From: Pinguiococcus pyrenoidosus
Lineage: Eukaryota; Sar; Pinguiophyceae; Pinguiochrysidales; Pinguiochrysidaceae
DNA length: 28,793 nucleotides
NCBI GenBank assembly: GCA_019677205.1
Contig: JAAMXY010000913.1
Span: 1 to 28,793, forward strand
Reading direction: 5' to 3'
Position numbers and translations under genes: made by a program. The notes below the pieces were generated by a model. That model was given only the letters and a program-made list of their open reading frames with translations. It searched no databases and was not told the origin of the DNA. This document shows, in pieces, positions 18,064 through 28,082 of the stretch (positions are counted from its first letter, which is position 1; each line of letters starts with the position of its first letter).

Positions 18064-18517
18064 GGTGCTCTTGCGGCGCCGCGCCGCGCCAAGCGCTGTC
18101 TTTAAAGAAGATCCAAGGCGCGGAAGCCAAGTTTGACATGTCCTCGGTCGTGTTCGAAGTACAACTCCAAAAAGTATCTTGCGCGTGCATGTTATGTCGG
18201 AATAGAATCCAGAAGAGACCCACAAACACCCATTTCAAACTGGGTAGTAGGCGCGGTACTCGTAGAGTCGCCGCCCAATCCAAGCCCAAGAACAACCGCA
18301 GCTGCAAATCGGCCTGTCCTTCGCCTCAGCAAGGGGAACCCTCTTGAGTACCCTGGTACTCTCCAGATTTCCCGCCATCCCCTCCCCCATTTTGGACCTC
18401 CAGTTTTGGGGAGTCGGCCGATGCCTGGCAGCGCGCACCGCGCCAGAACACGCGCCTCTCGCCCGCTCGTGCGTTCGGAGTCCAGTTCTTCTCAGCGTTG
18501 TTTCGGGCGCGTCAAGG
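18064..18517. promoter_or_regulatory. Divergent region between MARVEL-like and Mo25 genes
   Basis: About 450 bases separate the two divergent start codons. Long frames cross it but none resembles a protein family. No TATA-like box or repeat stands out. It must carry the promoters of both genes. Confidence 0.4.
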
Positions 18518-19908
18518 ATGTCGGGTCTTGTGGGGCGCCTCATCGGCCGGGGAAAGACACCGGCGCAGCTTGTCAAGTATGCGGACAACGCTTTGGACGT
18601 TCTCATCGGAGAGGGTACGTGCGCGCTCTTCCGGCCTCTCGCTTCGCTCTCGCTCTCCACAGCGCGCGCAGTGACTGTCGCGCGGCGCCTGACGCTTCTG
18701 TTTCCGCACTTCGCAGGAGAACTCATGGACGACCTTCAGTTCGTCGAGGTAACGGGCTGTCTTTCAACACGTCACTTTTGGCGCCAACGGGATCGAGTGC
18801 TCACGCGCGATTTCGCAGGGAGAGTTCAGTGGAGGGGGCAGTGGTGGCGGCTCGCACTCGAGAAGTAACAGCGCGCGTGATCCGGAGTACGGCGAGGATG
18901 TCGAGGAATCGCACATTGAAAAGCGTTTGCGGCAAATGAAAGAGATCGTGTATGGCGACGACTCCAAGCCCGAGGCGAACGACGCCAAAGCGGAAGAGCT
19001 GGCGCAGCTGATGATCAGCGAAGGCCTCATGCGTCGCCTGCTGGTCTGCTTCGACAGCCTGCCGTTCGAAGCGCGGAAATACACGTCGGACCTGTTCTGC
19101 AACTTCGTGCGGAAGCCCAGGGCCGACTTCGACACCTACCTGGCCGAGAACGAGGACGTCCTCGACCTGCTGATCCAAGGCTACGACTCGCAGGAGCTCG
19201 GGATCCTGTGCGGAACCATGCTGAGGTGCGCATGAGCAGCAAAAGGCTGGTCGCTTCTCGCCGGAGGGAGGGTGCTGACACGTGAATCTCTGCCTCAGGG
19301 AGGCCATTCGGAAGCCCCATCTGCTGCGGCTCGTGCTGTACAACGACGAGCGTGTGTGGCCTTTCTTCGACTCGCTGGTGCACCGGGAGGACTTCGCGCT
19401 GAGCTCGGATGCGTTCTCGACCTTGCGGCTCATGCTCACGGAGAACAAGGACGCCGCCGCCGAATTCTTGCACGAGAAGTACGACGAGGTGTTCGAGAGA
19501 TACAATCGCCTCCTGAGCAGTGAGAACTACGCGACCAAGAGGCAGTCGATCAAGCTGCTGAGCCAGATCCTGCTGGATCGCAAGAACTACAAGGTGATGA
19601 TCCGCTACATCGGGGACAAGCAGAACCTCAAGCACGTCATGAACCTGCTGCGGGACAAGCATGCGAACATTCAGTATGAAGCTTTCCATGTCTTCAAGGT
19701 CTTCGTGGCCAACCCCAACAAGAGCGAAGGGGTGCTCAGAGTGCTCTTGAACAACAAGCAGAAGCTGGTCACCTTCCTGAGCAACTTTCAGAACGAGAAG
19801 GAGGAGGAGCAGTTCATGGAGGAGAAGCAGCTTTTGATCCGAACGCTTGAAGCTTTGGAAGAACCGCCGGCAACAGAAGAGGGGCAGCAGGCGCAAGGCG
19901 CCACATGA
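18518..19908 (+). CDS. Mo25/CAB39 scaffold protein
   Basis: Exons 18518-18614, 18717-18748, 18819-19225 and 19299-19908 (introns 102, 70 and 73 bp) give 381 residues, slightly longer than animal and plant Mo25. The helical-repeat text is unmistakable: KTPAQLVKYADNAL, HIEKRLRQMKEIVYGD, FEARKYTSDLFCNFVR, CGTMLREAIRKP, FDSLVHREDFALSSDAFSTL, YDEVFERYNRLLSSENYATK, VMIRYIGDKQNLKHVMNLLR and IQYEAFHVFKVFVANPNKS. Mo25 binds STRAD-like pseudokinases and germinal-centre kinases of the STE20 family as an allosteric activator, for example in LKB1-STRAD and RAM/MOR pathways of polarity and cytokinesis. The extra length comes mainly from a Gly/Ser-rich insert (GEFSGGGSGGGSHSRSNS) in the N-terminal loop. The second exon is only 32 bases. 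Confidence 0.95.
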
Positions 19909-20109
19909 ACCGGCCCGAGCGGAGCTGCGGTTTGCACGATATCGAGAAGCTTTGAGTGACAAGAAGCACTGTAAGAAGAGAAATAACGTCCATTATGTGG
20001 AGGTTGCTCTGGTGTTTGAGGTTGCTTTTGCTTCCTTCGGTCTTTCCTTCCACCCCGGGCTTGGAACCTCTGGCACAACACACCCCACAGCACTCGTGGC
20101 TCTAGTTGA

Positions 20110-22082
20110 TCATCTCCGCTTGCCCTTGGAATCGAGCTTCTTCCTCATTTGGAAGCGGGGCTGCGATGTGTGCCGCATCGAGGAGCAGATGTCAGAGCCA
20201 CGACCCTTGAAGAAGCAACAACGACAACGAGCAGAGACGGCATACCTGCGCTGCGGCCTGCTGCACGCGGTCCATGCGGGGCGCCGGCATCTTTTGATAA
20301 TCGTAGCCCAGGTGCCACTCCAGCCTGGGCCGATCGCCATCCTCCACGGCATTCCTCTTCCTCTTCTTCCCCAAGGATCGATTCAAGTTCATGCGCCCTT
20401 GAGCAGTTTGGTGGACGCAGTAAGTCTCTGTCATCGCCAGAGATCAGCTTCACAAGCATGCTGCCTCACCTCCGGCATCTGCGACCTGCGTTCTCCGCAC
20501 AGTGGAGGTGTCGACGTCCGCACGCTGCGCAAGCCGGCCGCCACCGGTTTGGTAGACTCGGGGCGCCCACTTCTCGATGAGCGCTTTCAGGCTACGCTTG
20601 TTGTTCCTATTCTCGAGCGGATGCTTGTACAGGCCCATGACAACTTTCCCCATCCCGCTTCGCTTCAGATGATCGATTTCTATGAAGAGGTTTGAAACGC
20701 TGTTGAGCCACGCCCCCCCACCCTTTGGCTGGTCTTCTCCTTTGGCTTCACGAAAGCCGCATTCAAACCGAACGCACCAATTGGCAGGTCATGCAGCCGC
20801 TGAATCAAGGTGGTGCGGACCGTCTCGTTCGGCAGCTGCCTCTTGGTGCCGTCAAGGGGTTGGATCCACTTCGCCATCTCGCGGAGCAAATCGTAGTCCA
20901 GCAGCAGATTGTGAAGATCCTTCTTCTGAAGAGTATTTACAACCTGGCGACGCGAGCACGAGTCCGTTTGAGTGTTTACCAGGGACGATCAAGACGGCAG
21001 AGAGACTCTCTTCGCACCTTTGGGAGCATCTGGAGCTTGTGGAGAGCTGGCCGCTTGATGGTCGGATCGCTGCGAATGGCTTCGTCTTCCGCATGCGCTT
21101 CGCTCATCTGGCGCAGGAAGTTCTGGACCAGCTGCTCCTTCTCCTCGCCCGACATTTTCTTCTTCCTGGACTTCTTCGCGAACACCTCCTTGACCGGACC
21201 ATCTTCCAGCTTTTGGTACGCCGATTCGGTGACGCCCGCCGCCGCGCCGCCGCGATTCGGACCCCTCTTGGCCCCCGCTACGCGGAACTCGCGATCGTCC
21301 CAGCTTTGTCTATCCCGTGCGTACTCGCCCATGATGTCCGCATGATCGTCATCGTCAGCAATGAATCTGTGGTCTTCGGCTGTGGCTTGGACGTCTTCTT
21401 CCGACGCGTACGCCTCTTCGTCCTGGGATGTGGTTTTTGTTGTCGTTGTGGTTTTGCGTTGTTTGGGTTTCCGCAGAAGAGGTCAGCGCCGTCTCTTTCT
21501 CGCAATCAATCACTCAATCCATCAATCAATCCGTCAACCAATCACTTTGTCTCTTCCGTACCTCCAGATAGCTTTCCTTCGCTTCTGACGCATGGCCCGG
21601 ACGCGCCTTTGGCGCGCGGCGCTGATCAAAGCGCTCCAGCCCCTTGGTGACCCGTTTCTTGTTCGCGCCCTTGGTGAGCCGCCTTCTATTGCCCGTGCTC
21701 GGCTGCTACAGGAGAGAGGGGTGCGTTTCACACTTTAGATGAACTCGGACTGCAAAACGAAAAGAGGGAGAGAACGGCAGGGGCGAACCTCGCCCTCCTC
21801 ATCGTCACTATCTTTAAACAGATCGTCGTCCGAGTCTTCGGAGTTTAGCCCTTCGCCTCCGGCGTCTCCTGCGGCGTCGTCATCTGCGAAGAGGTCATCT
21901 TCGTCGTCGTCGTCGTCATCGTCTCCCTTGCTTTCGCTCGCGCCAGCCTCCTGCGCTTTGTCCTCCGCCTCGTCGTCGTCTTCATTGAAGAGGTCGTCGT
22001 CGTCCTCGTCCGGCTCCGGCGCTCTGTCCTGCTCCTCTTCCGTCGTGTCTGCCGTCTGCGGCGGCTCTTCTTCCGCACTCAT
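20110..22082 (-). CDS. IWS1: IWS1/SPN1 transcription elongation factor
   Basis: Exons 22082-21789, 21705-21562, 21422-21018, 20943-20778, 20679-20545, 20397-20246 and 20205-20110 give 463 residues. Residues 1-98 are very acidic with three DDLF-type motifs. The second and third exons give basic linkers (TGNRRRLTKGANKKRVTKGL) and the acidic YASEEDVQATAEDHRFIADD. The TFIIS N-terminal/LW domain (~225-370) holds LVQNFLRQMSEAHAEDEAI, KRPALHKLQMLPKVVNTLQK, LLREMAKWIQPLDGTKRQLP, LIQRLHDLPIEIDHLKRSGM and VVMGLYKHPLENRNNKRSLK. The C-terminus ends in basic text (MRKKLDSKGKRR). IWS1 binds Spt6 and travels with RNA polymerase II. The last intron (20206-20245) is only 40 bp. An in-frame ATG at 22106 is an alternative start. 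Confidence 0.92.
21503..21545. repeat. ATCA/CAATC tandem repeat in an IWS1 intron
   Basis: An imperfect caatcaatca, caatccatcaat, caatccgtcaac run lies inside the 139-bp intron at 21423-21561. Confidence 0.75.
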
Positions 22083-22614
22083 CCTGCTTGGAGCGCCAGC
22101 CAGCACGTATCACTTACGCCTCTGCAGCGGGGACAAGTTGCGCGGAGGCCTGAGAGCCACTCATCCGGCTCTCCAAGCGCGCTTCTTTGAAGGCCGTCAA
22201 AAATGGTACTACACTACCCAAGTAGGCCCCTGTCCTCCCTTCGGTACTGTACACAAGAGTATGGTTGGATGTACCTTTGTAGAACCTTAATCATGCCTCC
22301 ATAGGGGAATGAGGTATGGTATGGAAAAGCAAGCAGATCAGCTGATAGACGGAGAAGTAGATCAGCTGATGGAAGCAGAAGCAGATCAGCTGATATCCGG
22401 AAGTCTGCCTCGACGGCAACTTTCCCGCCCTGTGACGCCAAAATCCAGAATCGGAAAGTCGTCCGCTTTGCAGTCTCTCCCGAAGGTCGATGCGCCTGCC
22501 CTCTTGATAAGCTCGGCGTTATCGGTGCACCTCATACACCTCGCGATCTGCGCCTTGGTGCTGGTCGGGCGAAGCAGAAACGCGCAGAAACATCTTGGAA
22601 AGCGGTCCCCGCAA
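22083..22614. promoter_or_regulatory. Divergent region between IWS1 and RraA-like genes
   Basis: This 0.5-kb spacer contains three spaced copies of a 10-bp palindrome (22337-22394). A plus frame from 22309 runs in phase into the RraA-like gene, but its first part is just the translated repeat (ADQLI, VDQLM, ADQLI) and is not thought to be used. Confidence 0.5.
22337..22394. promoter_or_regulatory. Three 24-bp spaced ATCAGCTGAT palindromes
   Basis: The perfect palindrome ATCAGCTGAT, which has the E-box-like core CAGCTG, occurs at 22337-22346, 22361-22370 and 22385-22394, exactly 24 bp apart. The bases between are partly conserved (GAAGnAG), so this is also a short direct repeat. It lies about 220-280 bases before the RraA-like start. 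Confidence 0.6.
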
Positions 22615-23387
22615 ATGCGCGCGGCGGGACTCTTAAGCGTCAGCGCAAGCTTTGCGCTGCACCAGCGCTTGTCGAGGGCGTCCCAGGGCTTGGGGACGTC
22701 GTTTAGTAGCGTTGCTGAAGCTCCTGCGACTGCGGATCTGTGTGACGCGTTTAGCAAAGATCCACGCGTGGTTTGCATCGCGCCCTCTGGATCTTTTGCG
22801 GATTTTGGCGCTCGAGAGCGCTTCTGTGGCCAGGCGGTGACTGTGACGTGCTTCGAGGCGAACGTCCTGGTGCGCCAGATGGTGCGGAGCGACGGCGTCG
22901 GAAAGGTGCTGGTGGTGGACGGCGGAGGATCCAGGCGCTGTGCTCTGCTGGGGGACAACCTTGCAGCTTTGGCGGCGAAGAACGGCTGGTCCGGCATCAT
23001 CATCTTCGGCTGCATCCGCGATAGAGAGATCATTCGAGGCATAGACGTCGGGGTAGGACGCTTGGAATGCACGAAAAGATGCCGAGGTTAAGAGATGAAT
23101 CCTGACGGACTTGCCTTTCCGTCTGCAGGTGAAAGCGCTAGGCACCCATCCTCAGAAGAGCAACAAGAGGCTCGTGGGCGAGATTGGGTTGCCCGTCAAC
23201 TTCGAAGGCCTCAGAGTCTGTCCTGGTTTGTTGCAGGTTCCTTTTCTCTGTCACTTCTCGTTGGAGAAGAACTCTGACGGCCTTCGATCGCTTCGCAGGA
23301 GACTATGTGTACGCAGACGCCGATGGCTTCGTCGTAGCCAAGGAAGAGCTCCAGCTTCCTGGAGCGACCACGTCACGCGCATATTAA
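22615..23387 (+). CDS. RraA-family protein (HMG/CHA aldolase-like) with targeting peptide
   Basis: Exons 22615-23052, 23129-23225 and 23299-23387 (introns 76 and 73 bp; phases 0 and 1) give 207 residues. After ~35 residues resembling an organelle presequence (MRAAGLLSVSASFALHQRLS), the RraA fold is complete: LCDAF near the start, FCGQAVTVTCFEAN, VLVVDGGGSRRCALLGDNLA, the metal/substrate motif FGCIRDREII (Arg 135, Asp 136), VKALGTHPQKSNKR and PGDYVYADADGFVV. Family members in bacteria and plants act as 4-hydroxy-4-methyl-2-oxoglutarate/oxaloacetate aldolases; E. coli RraA itself inhibits RNase E. The conserved Arg-Asp favours the enzyme reading, but which activity it has cannot be told. Upstream in-frame ATGs exist but add only repeat-derived text. 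Mitochondrial or plastid location is inferred. Confidence 0.88.
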
Positions 23388-24194
23388 AGAAGAACACCAG
23401 CTACAGTTGTTGCTTCAGATTGTTCTTCTTGGCCTAATGCCACTTCTGCGGAGTTCACGTCCTCTCAACTGCCCTGCAGCGCCGCGCAGCCCGATCGATC
23501 TTCCATCTTCCCAACGAAAGCTCGGCTGCGGTGGACACATGAATCAAGGTGATACAGAAAAAATCAAGCAATGAAGCAATCCCCGAACCCATCTGCCAGA
23601 GTCTCAAATCCTCTTTGAAATCAACTGTCGCGTTCCGGTGGCCTACGAATGCGAGCGCACCGGCCGAGTTTCCGCACGAAGCTTTTGCGAATCCCCTGAA
23701 TCAGTCGATTGGAGGCTTTACAACGCGAGAAGAGCCATTGGACCGGCGAACTGCATCTCTCTCCTTCGCGCATAGAACGGGTCCACCCTGGGGAATTCCC
23801 GAATCCCGACTACTCTTTGGGAAGTCCGCGATTGGCGCCGCAAAGTATGGCCGCGAAAAGGCGAAGGATTCGTCCTTGGCCAGCTCCAATTCGGCCGAAG
23901 AATGGCGGAAGTGCTTGAGGATGGAGACAGCAGGAGCAGTGATGCGGGAGGCTGCGAATTTCTTAGGCACAGAGGCGGCCTTTTAAGCTTCCACGCTTCA
24001 TCTCCGCTCGGGACAATCCGCCTCAGATCTCGCAGTCGAAAAGGTAACGCTTGGCATGGGGAAGCGCGCACAGTTTTTTTTGCCGAAGTTGGCTGGAATG
24101 GCGGCCAGGTCCCGTGGCCTTCGAACTCGAAACTCATCACTGATGTCCCGTCAGGACTCGCATTTTTCGCCCGGTGGCCCACGTCCTTGCTTCA
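23388..24194. other. Unassigned stretch upstream of the kinase gene
   Basis: About 0.8 kb without a recognised gene. A plus frame at 23549-23986 (145 codons) and overlapping minus frames are open but match no family, and neither strand shows convincing exon signals. It probably holds the RraA 3' UTR and the kinase promoter. Confidence 0.45.
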
Positions 24195-25951
24195 ATGGGG
24201 AACTACATGTCCTGCTTCGACCTGGACGGGCGCCCTGAGGAGCTCCGGCGCTACCGCTACGATGCGCAAGCCGACGTTCTCGGACAAGGCCAATTCGGGA
24301 CGGTGTGTTCTTGTGCCTCTCGCCTTCACAAATGGTGTCCTTTCGTGCCTCATCTCCAACTGGTTTCAGGTCTACAAGGCTCGCCACTCCAATGGCCGAG
24401 AGGTGGCGCTCAAGGTGAAGTGCCACGACCTCCACTGAAGTCTCTCCTTGCGTTTTTGGCGGAGGTTTTGATGGACTCACGAAACCGGCGCTGGCAGGTC
24501 ATGTCCAAGGAGACCGTCACGGAGTACAAGATGCACGAAGCGCTGCGAGAAGAGGTGGAGATTCTGCTCATGATCGACCACCCGCACGTGATCAAGGCCT
24601 ACGAATTCTTCGAGGATGAGTTCGACTACTACCTGAGCACCGAGCTGCTCACGGGCGGAGAGCTCTTCGATCGCATCGTGGAGACCAGGAAGTACAGCGA
24701 GCGCAACGCCAGAGATCTCGCGCACGTCCTCTTAAGGTAAAGAGAGCTTCGTCATATCACGGATTGTCTCAAGACTCAAACACGAGGCTAACTCTGGCGC
24801 CCCCCCGGGCCATCTTGTCAGCACTATCGGATATCTACACGACATGGACGTCGTGCATCGAGACATCAAGCCGGAGAACCTCCTCTTGGTCAATTCCGAC
24901 GACGACACTCAGGTGCGTCTTGTCTTTCCACTTTCTCCCCTTTCCTTCTTCTCTGACTTGCTCGGGCTGGCGCTAACACCAAACGCAAAAACAACGAGCA
25001 GGTGAAAATCGCCGACTTTGGCTTCGCGAAACGCTTGCAGGGCAAGAAGTCCGACACCGCCTGCGGCACGCCGGGCTACATCGGACCCGAGATTCTGCGC
25101 GGCGAGGCGTACGGGGTGGAAGTGGACATCTTCAGCGTGGGCGTCGTGCTGTACATCTTGCTCAGCGGGCGGCCTCCGTTCTACGACTCCAACGACCGGA
25201 AGCGCATCAAGAAGAACCGCGAGGTGGAGTACTCCTTCAAGAAGAAGTACTGGCGCCACGTGTCCAGAGGGGCCAAGGACCTCATCGCGAAGATGCTGGC
25301 CAAGGCGCCCTCCGAGCGCATCACGGCGCGCAAGGCCCTGGAGCACCCGTGGATGATGGAGCCGTCGGCAGAGCTGGACAAGCGCCAGATTCCTGGTGCC
25401 ATGACCGAGTTGCGGCGCTTTAACCTCAAGCGCAAGTTCCGCGCCATCGTGCGCGCAGCGGTCATCTCCGGACAGCTGCAGACGGTGGCCGACACCCTCT
25501 CGAAGCAGTTCGAGACCGACCCCACCATCCGGGAGCGCCACGAGCAGAAGATCAAGGAGTACCGGTCTCGGGTGAGTGTTTCGCAACTGTCTTGCGCTGT
25601 GAGCGCTTTGGCGCCACAAGCACAACCAAAGCGCGTGGGTATCTTTGCTGGACGTGCATGGCCTGCTTTGCACCGATGCGGCGATGCGGTGGGATTCAGC
25701 ACCTGGCCTCTTGTCTATCTCGAGATGATGAAGACAACGAGACGATGACTGATGTGTGTCTTCGACGCTCTCGTGACATGTAGGTTGACGAGGAGGAGAA
25801 GGACGAAGCCGAGGACGAAACCGAGGAAGCAGAGACGCCGGAGATGCCTACCGCTCCAGACACGAGCGACGCGAGCGCGGCCGAAGAGCGCTCATCGGCG
25901 GACGAGAAGCGACTGTCTTACAGCGACTCCAAAGCCGCGGGAGACAGTTAG
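24195..25951 (+). CDS. CaMK/CDPK-like Ser/Thr kinase with N-myristoylation signal, no EF hands
   Basis: Exons 24195-24302, 24370-24414, 24498-24736, 24822-24912, 25002-25571 and 25784-25951 give 406 residues. The N-terminus MGNYMSC carries a myristoylation signal (Gly2) and a possible palmitoylated Cys7. The kinase domain is complete: Gly-rich loop LGQGQFGTV, Lys51 in EVALK, HRDIKPENLL (Asp ~145), IADFGFAKRL (Asp ~166), CGTPGYIGPEIL, VDIFSVGVVLYILLSGRPPF and a final ITARKALEHPWM. The class is CaMK, close to the catalytic part of CDPKs. The usual CDPK tail is only partly suggested (LRRFNLKRKFRAIVRAAVIS looks like a calmodulin-binding or autoinhibitory helix), and no EF hand follows; the last exon is an acidic Ser-rich tail. 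It may be regulated by separate calmodulin at a membrane. Confidence 0.9.
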
Positions 25952-26417
25952 ATAGAAGGGGTTCTGTATGGATTTTCTGGTGAAAAAAAAAGAGCCTAGA
26001 CAAAAGCCAAGTTTCTCGGCGTTCTTTCTCTTCTCCTCCCTCCCTCTCTCTCTCTCTCTCTCTCCCTCTCTCCCTCTCTCGTCTCTGCTTTCTGATGGCT
26101 GGAGAGAACCAAATTCCCAGTTGTAGGAAATGGAGCGGAGAACTGGCGGAGTCGCTTTGTTTTTTGACCTTTCACCACACCACATCAGTCGCGCACTTCG
26201 TCACCTGCGCTTTTGGTTCTCCAAGCGACCACCGCATACACAGAAATCCCCTCATTTTCCATTCCAAGCGCAACAGAACCCAAACCAAAGCAAAAGAGAG
26301 ACGAGAAAAAGGGGTAATTTCCCAGCCGAAAAGGTCGATTTGTTTGTCCGTCCGTCACACCTTGTCGTCTCCCGCCAGAACTTTTCAAACCCCTCGCGGA
26401 CAGAGACCTCTCTTGAG
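25952..26417. other. Spacer with CT microsatellite before the last plus-strand gene
   Basis: About 470 bases between the kinase stop and the next start. A pyrimidine-rich (CT)n/(CCCT)n tract lies at about 26034-26081. The downstream frame is open back to 26130 but has no recognised content before the ATG at 26418. Confidence 0.55.
26034..26081. repeat. CT/CCCT microsatellite
   Basis: A nearly pure pyrimidine tract of ctccctccctctctctct type, about 48 bases. It lies 340-380 bases upstream of the ATG at 26418 and may be a promoter or 5'-UTR pyrimidine element. Confidence 0.85.
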
Positions 26418-28082
26418 ATGGCGGATCCGGCCGCCGCGAGCTTCGAGCGCGACACGGACGCTGCCGAGGACGTCGTGGACCTCTTCGCGCTGCTCTTACC
26501 CTCTGCGGAGCTGCGGCGCGATGTGCGGCGCTTCTCCTTGAGCTATAACATGGCCGCGTTGGACGGCTGGGTGAAGCAGCCGAGTCCGTGCTGCGCCGCT
26601 GCGGCCGTCGCGGGCGCTTGGAACGCCCTGCACGGTCTGCGTCGCAGAGACCCCAGTGCGGAGAGCCACGCGAGTCTGCTGGAGATCTACGTGGATATCG
26701 TCCAGGCGCAGCTGCGGCGCAAACGCCAGTCTTTCGAGAGGCTTTTGGGCGCCGAGATGGGCGCTTTGCTGGAGGCTTTGGACGATTGCTTTGGGGAGAA
26801 ATCTCGGAAAGTCTCCAAGAAAGCGACTCTCCGGGAAGTCAAGCGCTTGACGAAACAGGCCGTGGCCGAGTTGGGAGACGCGGCGCCGCCGGTGTACCTA
26901 CGCCTCTTCGAGCTGTACGAGGCCGAGCGGACCGACCAGCAGACCTCGGCTTCGACTTCGGACTCGGATGCGGAGGCGACGGAGGAGAAGAGTCTGGAGA
27001 AGAAGGGAGAGCTGAGAAAGGAGAGCGAGAAAGAAGCAGACGAGCGGCTGATGGACTTCTCCGACCACGGCGGCCGGAGGCGCAGGCCGCGCAAAGCGAA
27101 GACGAAGCTCCAAAAGCGGCTGGAATCGCGTCGCAACAAGGCGTCTCGAGCTGATAGCAATGGTGGTGCAGAGGCAGATGAAGAAATAGCGGGAGCAGCA
27201 GGAACAGCAGGAGCAGCGGTAGATAAAGATGACGATCACGATGACGATGATGATAGAAATGATGAGGACAATGATGATGCTGACGAAGAAGAAGGAGAGG
27301 TGGACGGCGAGGCGGAGGCGGAGGCAGAGGGCCCTGAGAAGGGAAAGGCTGACAATCAGGAGAAGGAGCGAGAGAAAGAGAGCAAGCCGTGGAACTGGAG
27401 ATCTGACCTGCTTGAGGTGCTGAGAAAAGCCTCTGGCATCCGAAAGCTGTCCGATCCGAGAAAGCCGTCAACGGGCCCAATAGGGAACTGGGGAATCATC
27501 AGCGCAGTGAAGGAGCTGAACGACCGTCGCCAAGAAGACGGACGTGTGCAGCTTGTGGCCGAGCTGCTCATGGGTAGAAGTCGACTCAGGAAACCAACCA
27601 AGGTCCGGGTGGGCGTGCGTCCCGGCATGACAAGCGAGGAGCTCGACGTGGCTTGGGCTTCGCTTCGAACGGCGTTTCTCCTTCAGGATTCCGTGGTAGT
27701 CTTCCATCTGAAGAACCACTACGCCCTGCTGTACGCCTTGCGGGAATGGGAGGAGGACTGTCCAATCGCGGCGTCTGCAGAATCGAGGGAGAACTCAAAG
27801 CAGGCCTCGGAAGCGTCTGCAGAACTTAACGAAGGAACCGAGCAGCAGATGAGCGACATGCCTGATCAGGAGCCCTTCCCCGAGCCGAAGCCAGAGCCGA
27901 AGGCAGAGCCGAGCCCCGACGCGAGAGACAAGAGGAGGACAGTACGCCAGATGCTGACCGCCCGAAGGGGCCAGCGTCCATCTGCGTGGATCGACTTTGA
28001 AGAGGCTGTGGAGACGATGTGCCGATGTGATGGATACAAGATGATCCACATACATGGGAAGCGCACGCTGAAGGAGAGGTGA
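26418..28082 (+). CDS. Conserved-looking protein with possible Cys-His (papain-like) core
   Basis: One exon encodes 554 residues. I do not recognise a named family with confidence. The N-terminal part has FSLSYNMAALDGWVKQPSPC followed by CAAAAVAGAWNALHG, where a Cys (58 or 59) starts a helix as in papain-like folds. The C-terminal part has TGPIGNWGIISAVKEL, then VVVFHLKNHYALLYALREW (His ~430 and ~434 before a hydrophobic strand), and finally SAWIDFEEAVETM and CDGYKMIHI. Between these lies ~200 residues of charged, low-complexity text (Arg/Lys-rich ~210-245, then Asp-rich ~270-300). The Cys-helix plus His-strand pattern suggests a cysteine-protease-like or BIVM-like fold; this is inference. 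A GTGAGG right at the stop codon (28081) could be a splice donor, so the C-terminus could extend. Confidence 0.7.
   Translation: MADPAAASFERDTDAAEDVVDLFALLLPSAELRRDVRRFSLSYNMAALDGWVKQPSPCCAAAAVAGAWNALHGLRRRDPSAESHASLLEIYVDIVQAQLRRKRQSFERLLGAEMGALLEALDDCFGEKSRKVSKKATLREVKRLTKQAVAELGDAAPPVYLRLFELYEAERTDQQTSASTSDSDAEATEEKSLEKKGELRKESEKEADERLMDFSDHGGRRRRPRKAKTKLQKRLESRRNKASRADSNGGAEADEEIAGAAGTAGAAVDKDDDHDDDDDRNDEDNDDADEEEGEVDGEAEAEAEGPEKGKADNQEKEREKESKPWNWRSDLLEVLRKASGIRKLSDPRKPSTGPIGNWGIISAVKELNDRRQEDGRVQLVAELLMGRSRLRKPTKVRVGVRPGMTSEELDVAWASLRTAFLLQDSVVVFHLKNHYALLYALREWEEDCPIAASAESRENSKQASEASAELNEGTEQQMSDMPDQEPFPEPKPEPKAEPSPDARDKRRTVRQMLTARRGQRPSAWIDFEEAVETMCRCDGYKMIHIHGKRTLKER

Noticed and set aside
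18133-18939. Long plus-strand frame running across the Mo25 start region
   Set aside because: It overlaps Mo25 exons in the wrong frame and reads as low-complexity Arg/Ser-rich text; the spliced Mo25 model explains the region.
20682-21650. 322-codon plus-strand ORF over IWS1
   Set aside because: Antisense of IWS1 exons and introns; the minus strand yields a complete LW domain with consistent splice sites.
23549-23986. 145-codon plus-strand ORF upstream of the kinase
   Set aside because: No homology recognised, competing frames on the other strand, and no clear splice or promoter signals.
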